Source: Streptomyces sp. WMMC940
GTDB taxonomy: Bacteria > Actinomycetota > Actinomycetes > Streptomycetales > Streptomycetaceae
Direction of reading: 5' to 3'
Assembly (NCBI RefSeq): GCF_027460265.1
Contig: NZ_JAPZBC010000001.1
Span: 4,940,001 to 5,004,000 of the forward strand
Length of the DNA stretch: 64,000 nt
Under the pieces are notes generated by a model. It had not been told where the DNA came from and did not search any database. It saw only the letters and a program-made list of their open reading frames with translations. The translations under genes and the position numbers were made by a program. Below are positions 15,894-24,370 of the stretch, in pieces (the first letter of the stretch is position 1; each line of letters starts with the position of its first letter).

Positions 15894-17501
15894 ATGACGG
15901 CCTGGACGAGGACGCGACCGACGGAATCTTCGACGGAGTCAGGGGCACCTGCCCGTACCACGAGGGCGGCACTGGCGGCGCTTCTCGCCGGGGCCGTGCT
16001 GCTGACCGGGTGCGGCGCGGGGGCGCAGGCCGACCGCTCCTCGGCGGACGGCGGCCGGTACGGCGCGGACGGCGTTCCGGCGCCGATGGCACCCGACGGC
16101 GGCGGTCGTGCCGCCGAGGGCGACCGGGACGCCGGGGCGGACGGAACGCAGGGCGGGGAGAAGCGCGACGCGGTCCCCGCGCCGGACCTCGTGTCCACCT
16201 TCGCCCTGGACGTGGACACGGCCTCCTACGGCTACGCCCGCCGGGCCCTCGCCGGCGGCCGGCTGCCGGAACCCGGCTCGGTGCGGCCCGAGGAGTTCGT
16301 CAACAGCTTCCGCCAGGACTATCCGCGGCCCGAAGGCGACGGTTTCTCGGTGACCGTGGACGGTGCGCGGGTGGAGAGCGGGGAGGGCGGGGACTGGTCG
16401 CTGATGCGGGTCGGACTGGCCACGCGCCCGTCGAGCAGGACCGCCGAGCGGCCCCCGGCCGCGCTGACGTTCGTCGTCGACATCTCCGGGTCGATGGCCG
16501 AGCCGGGCCGGCTCGACCTGGTCAAGGAATCCCTGGGCATCCTCACCGACCAGCTCCGCGACGACGACTCCATCGCCCTGGTGACCTTCAGCGACGAGGC
16601 GGAGACCCGGCTTCCGATGACCCGCCTCGACGGCAACCGCGACCGGGTCCACGAGGTCGTCGCCACCCTGGAGCCGACCGACTCCACCAATGTGGAAGCG
16701 GGCGTCAGCACCGGTTACGACGTCGCCGTCGAGGGCCGCAGGCGCGGCGCCAACAACCGCGTCGTGCTCCTCTCCGACGCGCTCGCCAACACCGGCGAGA
16801 CCGAGGCGGACGCCATCCTGGAGCGGATCGCGAGGGCCCGGAAGGAGTTCGGCATCACGCTCTTCGGCGTCGGGGTCGGCAGCGAGTACGGCGACCAGCT
16901 CATGGAGCGCCTCACCAACCGCGGTGACGGACACACGACGTACGTCTCCACCCCCGCCCAGGCCCGGAAGGTCTTCGTCGACCAGCTCCCCGCCCACCTG
17001 GAACTGCGCGCCCGTGACGCCAAGGCACAGGTCGCCTTCGACCCCGGGGCGGTCCGGGAGTTCCGCCTCGTCGGATACGAGAACCGGCACGTCGAGAACG
17101 AGGACTTCCGCGACGACCGGGTGGACGGTGGCGAGGTCGGCCCCGGCCACGCGGTCACGGCGCTGTACGCGGTGCGGCTGAAGGAAGGCGCCTCCGGTCG
17201 CGTCGCCACGGCGACCGTACGCTGGCTCGACCCGCGCACCCGGGCGCCGCACGAGGCGACAGGCACCGTCGAGGCGGCCGGACTCACCGGCGATCTGTGG
17301 TCGCGCGGCACCCCGCCACGCCTCCAGGTCAGCGCCGCGGCCGCGTACTTCGCCCAGCGGCTGCGGGGTGCGGAGACCCCCGGCGCGCCCCGGCTGGGTG
17401 TCCTTGCGGAACGCGTGGCAGGACTGGCGAGCCGCACGGAGGACGCCTCCGTGCGCCGGCTCGCCGAGTCGATCCGCAGCGCGGACGAGTTGCTGGGCTG
17501 A
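15894..17501 (+). CDS. VWA-domain lipoprotein, YfbK-like
   Basis: A 535-residue surface lipoprotein. A lipobox LLTGC places the modified Cys at residue 40 after a hydrophobic stretch. A YfbK-type N-terminal region follows (DVDTASYGYARRALAGG, VRPEEFVNSFRQDYP), then a von Willebrand A domain with MIDAS DISGS near residue 196, a TNVEAGVSTGYD metal loop and LLSDALANTG, then the C-terminal VWA-associated region (DAKAQVAFDPGAV, YALYAVRLKEG-like). Such proteins bind metal-dependent ligands; function in Streptomyces is unknown. ATG at 15894 follows GGGGCGGAGC. Single gene, ended by a perfect hairpin at 17517-17554. Confidence 0.88.
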   Translation: MTAWTRTRPTESSTESGAPARTTRAALAALLAGAVLLTGCGAGAQADRSSADGGRYGADGVPAPMAPDGGGRAAEGDRDAGADGTQGGEKRDAVPAPDLVSTFALDVDTASYGYARRALAGGRLPEPGSVRPEEFVNSFRQDYPRPEGDGFSVTVDGARVESGEGGDWSLMRVGLATRPSSRTAERPPAALTFVVDISGSMAEPGRLDLVKESLGILTDQLRDDDSIALVTFSDEAETRLPMTRLDGNRDRVHEVVATLEPTDSTNVEAGVSTGYDVAVEGRRRGANNRVVLLSDALANTGETEADAILERIARARKEFGITLFGVGVGSEYGDQLMERLTNRGDGHTTYVSTPAQARKVFVDQLPAHLELRARDAKAQVAFDPGAVREFRLVGYENRHVENEDFRDDRVDGGEVGPGHAVTALYAVRLKEGASGRVATATVRWLDPRTRAPHEATGTVEAAGLTGDLWSRGTPPRLQVSAAAAYFAQRLRGAETPGAPRLGVLAERVAGLASRTEDASVRRLAESIRSADELLG

Positions 17502-17516
17502 GGACTGGCAGGCGCG

Positions 17517-17554
17517 GGGCCGGACCGGGTGGCGAAGGTCACCCGGTCCGGCCC
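17517..17554 (+). terminator. hairpin terminator after VWA lipoprotein
   Basis: GGGCCGGACCGGGTG (17517-17531) pairs perfectly with CACCCGGTCCGGCCC (17540-17554) around an 8-base loop, 15 bases after the stop codon. No U-tract follows, as usual for this genus. Confidence 0.8.
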
Positions 17555-17619
17555 GCCGGCTGTCGCCGCTCGCCTCCCCCGACCCCACAAGTGGGCTGCG
17601 GCGCATGGTCGTTCGGGTC

Positions 17620-18093
17620 ATGATGAGCACCATGGCCGACCTGCTGCTCGCCCTAGCCGTCATCGCGACCGGTCTGTACGCGGGCTTCATGCTGATCTTC
17701 CAGACGGGTGTCATGCCCGCCCTCGCCAGGCTCCCCGACGACCGCTTCGTGCCCGCGATGCGGCGCATCAACGAGGAGGTGCCGCGGCCGGTGTTCCTGG
17801 TGGTGTTCCTGGCCGTCGTCGTGTTCCCGGCCGCCGCCCTCGCCGTGCCGGGCGAGGACGGCTCGGCCACCCGGATGTGGCTGGTGCTGACGGCGCTCGT
17901 GTGCGCCGCGCTGAACCACCTGGTGACCATCGCCGGGAACATCCCGCTGAACAACGCGCTGGCCTCCTCGGGATCGTCGCCGGACTCCGAGGTCCGCGCC
18001 GCCTTCGAGAGCAGGTGGAACCGCCACCACCGGATCCGTACCGCCCTGATCCTCGGCGCGTTCGTCCTCCTCGTCGGCGCGACGCTGGTCTGA
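17620..18093 (+). CDS. DUF1772 (anthrone-oxygenase-like) four-helix membrane protein
   Basis: A 157-residue hydrophobic protein with four predicted membrane helices: LLLALAVIATGLYAGFMLIF, VFLVVFLAVVVFPAAALAV, MWLVLTALVCAALNHLVTI and IRTALILGAFVLLVGATLV. The pattern GLYAGFMLIFQTGVMPAL, the PVFLV segment and NHLVTIAGNIPLNN match the DUF1772 family, whose fungal relatives include anthrone oxygenases. The two adjacent ATGs (17620, 17623) and a third at 17632 have no clear Shine-Dalgarno; a CATGGT ahead hints at a short leader. Function is unknown; it may act on small hydrophobic compounds. Confidence 0.75.
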   Translation: MMSTMADLLLALAVIATGLYAGFMLIFQTGVMPALARLPDDRFVPAMRRINEEVPRPVFLVVFLAVVVFPAAALAVPGEDGSATRMWLVLTALVCAALNHLVTIAGNIPLNNALASSGSSPDSEVRAAFESRWNRHHRIRTALILGAFVLLVGATLV

Positions 18094-18148
18094 CGCGAAT
18101 CCGACGGTGAGACCCGGCCCGGCACCCCGACGCCACCGCGGCCGCCAC

Positions 18149-18637
18149 TCAGCGGCCGGGCAGTGCCTCCCCGCACCGGCTGCAGTACCGGGCGCCGGAC
18201 TCCGCCGCCAGGCGCCCGCACCCCGGACAGACCCGGTCCAGCAGACAGGCGGCGTCGCCGCCCTCGGACGGCGTCGCCGTCCTGATGGCGAGTCCGGGGC
18301 GCCTGCGGTGAACGCTCAGCTGCACCAGGCCGCCGGGCCCCGCGCGGAGCGCCCGCCGGCTGCCGCGCGGCAACCAGACCACCGAGCCCGCGACCACGTC
18401 CTGCGGCCTGCCTTCCAGTTCGAGCACTCCGTCACCGGCGGCCACGTACAGCAGCACATCCAGGTCGGGTTCCACATGCCCGGCGATCCGGCCACCGGCG
18501 GGCAGCCGCACCAGGTTCGCGTCGAGCTGCCGTGACTCCTCCGCCAGACGCCACAGTGCGCCGGCCCGGTCCGGTGGCAGATCGCCGGTCAGCTCGGTCA
18601 GCAGTGCGAGCACGCCTGGCCGGGGAGTGGGCGCCAT
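18149..18637 (-). CDS. cupin protein with C-terminal zinc ribbon
   Basis: A 162-residue protein. ATG at 18637 follows GGAGGAACGACAC. Residues about 45-120 form a small beta-barrel cupin (LPAGGRIAGHVEPDLDVLLYVAAGDGVLELEG, then VAGSVVWLPRGSRRALRAG); only one or two of the usual metal histidines are visible. The last 27 residues are a zinc ribbon with two CxxC pairs (CPGCG...YCSRCG). It probably senses or binds a small molecule, but nothing in the context names it. Divergent from the alpha/beta hydrolase operon across a 500-base gap. Confidence 0.75.
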   Translation of the reverse strand: MAPTPRPGVLALLTELTGDLPPDRAGALWRLAEESRQLDANLVRLPAGGRIAGHVEPDLDVLLYVAAGDGVLELEGRPQDVVAGSVVWLPRGSRRALRAGPGGLVQLSVHRRRPGLAIRTATPSEGGDAACLLDRVCPGCGRLAAESGARYCSRCGEALPGR

Positions 18638-19133
18638 GTGTCGTTCCTCCTGCGCTCGTGTCCCCACCGGATCCTTCCGGACCCCAAAGCCCGGAATGGT
18701 ACCCCGTGTTGCGCGTCCGCCCGAGCCGAACAAGCCATGTGTGCCGACCGCCGGAGGGGCCCCGCGGGAGGGCGCCCGCCCGGCCCGCACTGCGCCGGGC
18801 GGGTGAGCCGCCCCGCCGTGGCCGTGCCGTGGTGACGCCGCCCTGAACGGGGATGCGCATACGGTCGTCCCGTGTTCTACTCCGTCCGCCCCGACACCGG
18901 GGCCCCGAGCCCCGGCACGGATCCGTGCCGGGACGCGGCGACCCGTACCGGGCGCCGGCCGCGGATCGCCTCCGGGCCGGACCGCGGATCCGAGCCGGGA
19001 GACCCCTGGGACCCGGGCCCGCGCCCACGGCGGAGCCGGCCCGCCACGACGGGTGAGCCCGCCGCGCAGCGTCACGTGAGGCACCGGGCACGCCCGACTC
19101 CCCGTCCGTACGCCGACCATCCGAGGAGCAGTC
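18638..19133. other. intergenic region, no gene seen
   Basis: About 500 bases between two divergent genes. TACCAT read leftward (18701-18696) is a plausible -10 for the cupin gene, with no clear -35. A GTG at 18872 opens a frame (MFYSVRPDTGAP...) that runs into the hydrolase gene in the wrong frame and lacks a ribosome site, so I do not call it. Confidence 0.4.
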
Positions 19134-20045
19134 ATGTCCCGTCCCCTCCACTCCCGAGGAGTGCGGCGCATCACCCTGGACGCCGACGGCCTGCCGCTCT
19201 CCGCCCTGCTGGCCGTCCCCGCGGGCACACCGCGCGCCACCGTCGTCGCCCTGCACGGCGGGGGCATGAACGCCGGCTACTTCGACGGCCAGGCGGACCC
19301 GGACCTGTCCCTGCTCACCCTCGGCGCCCGCCTCGGCTACACCGTCCTCGCGCTGGACCGCCCCGGCTACGGAGCCTCCGCCGAACGGCTGCCCGAGGGC
19401 CAGACCCTCGCCGAGCAGGCCGCGACGCTGAGCGCCGCCCTGCACGGCTTCACCTCCGTCCACCCGCACGGCGCGGGCCTGTTCCTGCTCGCGCACTCCT
19501 ACGGCGGCAAGCTCGCGCTGACGGCGGCCGCGCGGGCCGTCCACGACCGGCTGCTCGGCCTGGACGTCTCCGGCTGCGGCCACCGCTACGACGTCGCCCC
19601 GGAGGAACTGCCCGACGAGGGGGCCCACGGAAGCCGCAGGCTGAACTGGGGACCGCTCAGCCTGTACCCGCCGGAGACCTTCACCACCGCGGCCTCGGTC
19701 GTGGCCGGGATGCCGGTCCGGGAGCGCACGGAAGCGGCGCGCTGGCCCGAGGAGTTCCCCGCCGTCGCCGCCGACGTACGCGTACCCGTCCGGTTGACGT
19801 TCGCCGAGTTCGAGGCCTGGTGGCGCCATGACGACGAGGCGGTGTCCGAGCTGACCGCACAGCTCGCCGCGCCGCGGATCGTGGTGGACCGGCTGCCGGG
19901 CGCGGGGCACAACATCAGCCTCGGGTGGGCGGCGCGCGCCTACCATCTGCGGGCGCTGGGCTTCCTGGAGGAGTGCCTGCAGTCCGCAGGCGGCGGCCGG
20001 GACGCGTCCGGCAGGCCGCCCGAGCCGCACGCGGCGGCGGTCTGA
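19134..20045 (+). CDS. alpha/beta hydrolase
   Basis: A 303-residue cytoplasmic hydrolase. ATG at 19134 follows GAGGAGC. Seen: oxyanion strand ALHGGGMNAGYF near residue 37, YTVLALDRPGYGAS, the nucleophile elbow AHSYGGK (Ser near 123) and the terminal catalytic His in LPGAGHNISLGW near 260; VRLTFAEFEAWWRHDDE is in the place of the acid loop. Substrate not evident: esterase, lactonase or a biosynthetic thioesterase are all possible. The MFS exporter starts three bases after its stop, so the two are probably co-transcribed, perhaps modification plus export of one compound (inference). Confidence 0.85.
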   Translation: MSRPLHSRGVRRITLDADGLPLSALLAVPAGTPRATVVALHGGGMNAGYFDGQADPDLSLLTLGARLGYTVLALDRPGYGASAERLPEGQTLAEQAATLSAALHGFTSVHPHGAGLFLLAHSYGGKLALTAAARAVHDRLLGLDVSGCGHRYDVAPEELPDEGAHGSRRLNWGPLSLYPPETFTTAASVVAGMPVRERTEAARWPEEFPAVAADVRVPVRLTFAEFEAWWRHDDEAVSELTAQLAAPRIVVDRLPGAGHNISLGWAARAYHLRALGFLEECLQSAGGGRDASGRPPEPHAAAV

Positions 20046-20048
20046 TCG

Positions 20049-21362
20049 GTGACGGGCCCGTTCCGGTCGCTGGCGGTACGCAACTTCCGGCTCTTCACGG
20101 TCGGCCAGGTCGTGTCGGTGGCCGGCACCTGGATGATGATCGTCGCCCAGGACTGGCTGGTTCTCGCCCTGACGGACGACTCCGCCGGTGCGCTCGGGAT
20201 GGTGACGGCCCTGCAGTTCGCCCCGCTGCTCCTCCTCACCCTCTTCGGCGGTCGCCTGGCGGACCGCCACGACAAGCGGTTGCTGCTGACGGTGGCCAAC
20301 GCGCTCTCGGCGGTCCTCGCCCTGCTGCTCGCCGCACTCGTGCTGGGCGGGGAGGTGCGCCTGTGGCACATCGGCCTGTTCGCACTGGCGCTCGGCGTCG
20401 TCAACGCGGTCGAGGTGCCCGCCCGGGTCTCGTTCGTCAGCGAGATGGTCGGCGCGGAACTGCTGCCGAACGCCTCGGCCCTGAGCGCCGCCTATTTCAG
20501 CACCGCCCGGGTCGTCGGGCCGGCCCTGGCCGGAGTGATGATCGCCGCCCTGGGGACGGGCTGGGTGATGCTGCTCAACGCGGCGAGCTATCTGGCGACG
20601 GTGGTGGCGCTGCGCATGATGCGCCCGCAGGAACTGCACCGCGGCGCCCCGGAGACCCGGGCGAGGATCGTCGACGGGCTGCGTCATGTGCTGGTCCGGC
20701 CGGACCTGGTGCTGCCGCTGGCGCTGCTCGCGGTCGTCGGACTGTGCGGGCTGAACTTCCAGTTGACCCTCCCGCTGCTGGCGAAGACCGTCTTCGGCGC
20801 GGACGCGGATGCCTTCGGGCTGCTGACCACGGCGTTCGCCGCCGGCTCGCTCGCGGCGGCGCTCGCCACCACCGCGCGCCGAGACCGTCCGTCGGGCCGG
20901 ACGGTGGTCGTGTCGGCGCTTCTGTTCGGCGCGCTGGAGACGGTGGCCGGATGGTCGCCGGGTTTCGTGGCCGCCATGGTGCTGCTCGCGCTCACCGGTT
21001 TCGCCTCGATCTACTTCGTGCAGGCGGCGAACCACCGCATCCAGCTGGGCAGCGATCCGCGCTACCGCGGCCGGGTCATGGCGCTCTACACCCTGATCGT
21101 CCAGGGGTCCACCCCACTGGGCGCACTGGGTACCGGCTGGCTGGCCGAGCGCTTCGGCGCGCGCTCGGGGCTGGTCGTGGGCGGCCTCGTGTCACTGGCC
21201 GCCGCGATCGCGGCACTGCTGGTGGAGCGCGCGACGGCGCGGGAGGCAGCGGCGGGGGCGCAAGCGGACCGGACCGGAGCGGCGGGTGCGGCACCTCCGT
21301 CGCCGGAATCACCGGAGGCGGCCGAGCCTCCTGGCCCGAGGGAGCGGGACAGGACGGTCTGA
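20049..21362 (+). CDS. MFS exporter (EntS/MFS_3-like)
   Basis: A 437-residue 12-helix transporter starting at GTG three bases after the hydrolase stop. The N-terminus FRSLAVRNFRLFTVGQVVSVAGTWMMIVAQDWLVL and the loop GGRLADRHDKRLLL are typical of the MFS_3 group that includes enterobactin exporter EntS. EVPARVSFVSEMVG and ALSAAYFSTARVVGPALAGVM are further family marks. The C-terminal 45 residues are a hydrophilic Ala/Pro/Glu tail, probably cytoplasmic. A perfect hairpin follows the stop by 20 bases. Substrate unknown. Confidence 0.88.
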   Translation: MTGPFRSLAVRNFRLFTVGQVVSVAGTWMMIVAQDWLVLALTDDSAGALGMVTALQFAPLLLLTLFGGRLADRHDKRLLLTVANALSAVLALLLAALVLGGEVRLWHIGLFALALGVVNAVEVPARVSFVSEMVGAELLPNASALSAAYFSTARVVGPALAGVMIAALGTGWVMLLNAASYLATVVALRMMRPQELHRGAPETRARIVDGLRHVLVRPDLVLPLALLAVVGLCGLNFQLTLPLLAKTVFGADADAFGLLTTAFAAGSLAAALATTARRDRPSGRTVVVSALLFGALETVAGWSPGFVAAMVLLALTGFASIYFVQAANHRIQLGSDPRYRGRVMALYTLIVQGSTPLGALGTGWLAERFGARSGLVVGGLVSLAAAIAALLVERATAREAAAGAQADRTGAAGAAPPSPESPEAAEPPGPRERDRTV

Positions 21363-21382
21363 CCCTCCGGCGTGCTGGGCAG

Positions 21383-21403
21383 GTGCCCGGCCGCCGGGCA
21401 CCG
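21383..21403 (+). terminator. hairpin terminator after MFS exporter
   Basis: GGTGCCCGG (21383-21391) pairs with CCGGGCACC (21395-21403) around a CCG loop, 20 bases after the exporter stop. Confidence 0.7.
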
Positions 21404-21557
21404 TCCGCCGAGCGCGGCGGGCGGGGTCCCGCCCGGGGCCTCCGTCCCGGGCGGACGGATCCACATCCCCCTCCGTGCGGGAGTGGCCGTGCGGCGCCGC
21501 CCGTACGCATACCCTGCCTTCAGCGCACCGCCTCAGCAGCCGACCGGGGGACCCCAC

Positions 21558-22175
21558 GTGAGCGACCAGCCGAACCGGCGCGAGCCCGTGCCGTCCACCT
21601 CCGCCTGCCGCCCCCGGCAACCCGCGGGCCTCGGGCAGCGCGGCTCGGGCGGAAAGCCGTTCCTGTACGTCGTCGTCTGCGCCGCGGGAATCGCGGGGGG
21701 CGTCGGCAAGCTCATCACGGCGGCACAGGAGCGGAACTGGGACGTCGGGGTAGTCGCCACTCCCCAGGGCCTGGACTTCATCGACCGGAACGCCGTCGAG
21801 ACCCGGACCGGCCACCCGATCCGCTCGGCCTGGCGGCGGCCCGGCGACCCCCGCCCGCTGCCTCCCCCGGACGCGATAGCGGTTGCCCCGGCCACCTTCA
21901 ACACCATCAACAAGTGGGCGGCCGGGATCTCCGACACCCTGGCGCTGGGCATCCTGTGCGAGGCGTACGGCTCGGGCGTCCCGATCGCCGTGCTGCCGTG
22001 CCTGAACGCGGCCCAGGCGGCTCATCCCGCCTACCGGCAGAGCCTGGAGCGGCTGCGGGGGATGGGCGTGCTGATCGGTTCCCACGAGCCGTCCGCGCGG
22101 CCCGAGACGGGCGGTGCCGACGTGTTCCGCTGGGAGGAGGCGCTCGAACTGCTCACGCCGAAGCCTGCTCCCTGA
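21558..22175 (+). CDS. flavoprotein of the HFCD (EpiD/PPC decarboxylase-like) family
   Basis: A 205-residue protein; GTG at 21558 with GGGGGACC upstream. About 40 residues of low-complexity N-terminus precede the Rossmann-like FMN domain. It shows VVVCAAGIAGGVGKLI in place of the usual GITGGIAAYK strand and the substrate-clamp motif PATFNTINKWAAGISDTLAL, equivalent to PASANTxNK..GIxDNL of EpiD and CoaC. VLPCLNAAQAAHP carries the family's methionine-loop region. It is likely an FMN-dependent decarboxylase or an FMN-binding relative acting on a small molecule or peptide. It stands alone, so no peptide substrate is suggested by neighbours. Confidence 0.82.
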   Translation: MSDQPNRREPVPSTSACRPRQPAGLGQRGSGGKPFLYVVVCAAGIAGGVGKLITAAQERNWDVGVVATPQGLDFIDRNAVETRTGHPIRSAWRRPGDPRPLPPPDAIAVAPATFNTINKWAAGISDTLALGILCEAYGSGVPIAVLPCLNAAQAAHPAYRQSLERLRGMGVLIGSHEPSARPETGGADVFRWEEALELLTPKPAP

Positions 22176-22322
22176 ACGCGGACCATGCGCTCGCGCCGCG
22201 AAGTGGCCGCCTTGGAAGGGCAACGCGCCCCCGGCGGCATCCCGGGGTGGAGCGCGCCCGGTGGCCCGGCGCTTACGCGTCCACTACCACCCGCCCGCTA
22301 GGGTGCCTCTGACCAGCAAGAA

Positions 22323-22343
22323 GGCCCTCCCAGTGGGAGGGCC
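22323..22343 (-). terminator. hairpin terminator of tRNA-Arg
   Basis: GGCCCTCCC and GGGAGGGCC (9-bp perfect stem, 3-base loop) begin 21 bases past the tRNA 3' end on the minus strand and are followed there by TTCTT, a usable U-rich tail. Confidence 0.8.
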
Positions 22344-22363
22344 TGCGGGCCGTGCACGCTGTG

Positions 22364-22436
22364 CGCCCCCGGCAGGACTCGAACCTGCGGCCAAGCGCTT
22401 AGAAGGCGCCTGCTCTATCCACTGAGCTACGGGGGC
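22364..22436 (-). tRNA. tRNA-Arg, anticodon TCT (reads AGA)
   Basis: The minus strand folds as a 73-base tRNA without an encoded CCA. Acceptor arms GCCCCCG/CGGGGGC, D arm GCTC-AGTGGATA-GAGC, anticodon stem GGCGC/GCGCT around loop CTTCTAA (anticodon TCT), and T arm GCAGG-TTCGAGT-CCTGC with discriminator G. AGA is a rare codon in Streptomyces. TATCCT at 22501-22496 is a likely -10, giving a leader of about 50 bases; a hairpin terminator follows. Confidence 0.97.
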
Positions 22437-22741
22437 CCGATGTGGCCTCGGTGGCCTGGAGCCCCTGGTGGGTCGGCCGTGACCTTGCCGGGACAAGGAT
22501 AGGGCTCCGATCGCCCTGCCCCGGATGCTTCACCTGCGTGGCACGATGTGGAGGTTCAGTGAAGCGAACCGATAATCGCAGGCAGATGCGATTCTTGCAG
22601 CGCTTTTTTCACGTCACACCTCGGGTGTTGTGCACTCGTTATGCCTGCGCCCCACTCGTCCCTTCTGTCCCGTCCGTCTGATCGGCGCGCAGGGGGGCTC
22701 ATACGCTTCAAAAAACCTCCAAAATTGGGCATTCTTCGCAT
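22437..22741. promoter_or_regulatory. AT-richer region upstream of dynA with inverted repeat
   Basis: About 300 bases, unusually A/T-rich for this genome between 22555 and 22740. AATCGCA (22574-22580) and TGCGATT (22587-22593) form a perfect 7-base inverted repeat with a 6-base spacer, followed by GCGCTTTTTT. It could be an operator for the dynA operon, whose expression in Streptomyces is developmental, or a weak terminator. No gene is seen. CATTCT at 22732 may be a -10 close to the dynA start. Confidence 0.45.
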
Positions 22742-24370
22742 GTGGTGACCATGGAAGTACGGCCTCAGCTCATCGACGCACTCTCCGCCCTGCGCGACCG
22801 AGTCGCAGCCGTGCGTCTTCCACTCCCCCTTCCAGGTGCTCCGCGGGCGCGGCAGACGAGAGCCGAGCTGCTCGCGCAGCTCGACGACTATCTGGTGCCC
22901 CGGCTGAAGGACCCCGACGCGCCGCTGCTCGCGGTGGTCGGCGGTTCGACGGGAGCCGGCAAGTCCACCCTGGTCAACTCCCTTGTCGGGCGGCGGGTGA
23001 CCGAGGCGGGGGTATTGCGGCCGACGACGCGCACGCCCGTGCTCGTGTGCCACCCGGACGATCGCCACTGGTTCGCAGACATGCGCGTACTGCCGAACTT
23101 CACCCGCGTATGGCTGCCGCAGCAGGACGAGACGGAGCAGTCGCCCGGAACCGCGCGCGGCAGGACGAAGACCAAGGGCAAGCCCGAGGAGAGGGCACTG
23201 AGGGTCGAGACCGCGGCGTCGCTGCCGCCCGGGCTGGCCCTGCTCGACGCGCCCGACATCGACTCCCTCGTCGTCGAGAACCGGATCATGGCGTCCGAGC
23301 TGATCTGCGCCGCCGACGTATGGATCATGGTCACCACGGCCTCCCGGTACGCGGACGCGGTCCCCTGGCATCTGCTCCGCACGGCCAAGGAGTACGACGC
23401 CATGCTCGTGACGGTGCTCGACCGGGTGCCGCACCAGGTGATCAACGAGGTGTCCCGGCAGTACGCGGCACTGCTCACCAAGGCCGGGCTCGGGCACGTA
23501 CCGCGCTTCACGATCCCGGAGCTGCCCGAGTCCGCGGGTGGCGGCCGGGGGCTGCTCCCGGACACCGCCGTCGCCGCGCTCCGCGACTGGCTGGCGCACC
23601 GGGCCCTGGATCCCGCCGCGCGCCAGCAGACGGTCGTCCGTACCGCCGCCGGGGTCATCGATTCGCTGAACGCCCGGATGCCGGAGCTCGCGGGGGCCGT
23701 GGCCGCCCAGTACGCGGCCGCCGTGCGTCTCTCCGCGGCGGTCGAGGAGGCGTACGGCGTCGAGACCGAGCGGGTGCGCGAGCAGGTCCGGCGCGGATCC
23801 GTCCTCGCCGGTGACGCGCGCACCCGATGGCGGGGTTGGCCACGCGACAGTTCGGCCTGCGAACTCCTCGACGCGCTGGCGGAGAGCCTGACAGCCCTGC
23901 TGCAGTGTGCGGTCGCCGCCGCCGACGAGCGGCTCCAGGAGGCATGGAGGCGCGAACCGGCCGGCCCCGCGCTCGCCCGGCACTCACGGGCCGACGGGGA
24001 GACGCCCGAGCGCATCGGCATGGCCGTGCGGCGCTGGCGGCGCGTCATCGAGGAACTCGCCGAGGAGGAGGCCCGCGCGATGGAACGCTCCGCCGCACCC
24101 GACTCCGAGACGGTCGCCGCGCTGCTCGCCACCGCGCTGCTCGGCGGTCGGCGGGCCAGGGCCGCCGGGGAGCTGCTGGCGGAGCGGATGGGTGCCCAGG
24201 GCGCGCTCAGGCTGCGCGACAGGGGCGGGGAGCTGGTGACCACGTACATCGAACGTGTCATGAACGAGGAGCGCGACCGGCGCCTCGCGCCGCTCGACTC
24301 CCTCGAACTGTGCCCGGAGCCGCAGGCCGAGCTGATCGCCGCGCTGTCCGTACTGCAGAAGGAGAGGTGA
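22742..24370 (+). CDS. dynA: dynamin-like GTPase DynA
   Basis: A 542-residue dynamin-superfamily GTPase without membrane spans. The P-loop [10 protein letters not shown] lies at residues 67-76, G2 Thr in RPTTRTPV, G3-like DAPDIDS, and VTVLDRVP stands where NKxD is expected. The C-terminal half is helical, rich in Ala/Glu/Arg (stalk). In Streptomyces venezuelae a pair of adjacent dynamin-like proteins, DynA and DynB, stabilises FtsZ rings in sporulation septa. Assignment rests on this arrangement, with no membrane segment here and two in the next gene, and an SsbB-like gene after. Start: GTG at 22742, with alternatives GTG 22745 and ATG 22751; none has a clear ribosome site, so the mRNA may be nearly leaderless. 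Confidence 0.85.
   Translation: MVTMEVRPQLIDALSALRDRVAAVRLPLPLPGAPRARQTRAELLAQLDDYLVPRLKDPDAPLLAVVGGSTGAGKSTLVNSLVGRRVTEAGVLRPTTRTPVLVCHPDDRHWFADMRVLPNFTRVWLPQQDETEQSPGTARGRTKTKGKPEERALRVETAASLPPGLALLDAPDIDSLVVENRIMASELICAADVWIMVTTASRYADAVPWHLLRTAKEYDAMLVTVLDRVPHQVINEVSRQYAALLTKAGLGHVPRFTIPELPESAGGGRGLLPDTAVAALRDWLAHRALDPAARQQTVVRTAAGVIDSLNARMPELAGAVAAQYAAAVRLSAAVEEAYGVETERVREQVRRGSVLAGDARTRWRGWPRDSSACELLDALAESLTALLQCAVAAADERLQEAWRREPAGPALARHSRADGETPERIGMAVRRWRRVIEELAEEEARAMERSAAPDSETVAALLATALLGGRRARAAGELLAERMGAQGALRLRDRGGELVTTYIERVMNEERDRRLAPLDSLELCPEPQAELIAALSVLQKER

Noticed and set aside
18872-19831. A 319-codon frame from a GTG near 18872
   Set aside because: It runs in the wrong frame through the alpha/beta hydrolase gene, has low-complexity Arg/Pro translation and no ribosome site.
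22364-22436. tRNA-Arg as integration site of a mobile element
   Set aside because: No integrase, excisionase or 3'-end repeat of the tRNA was found on either side in the window.
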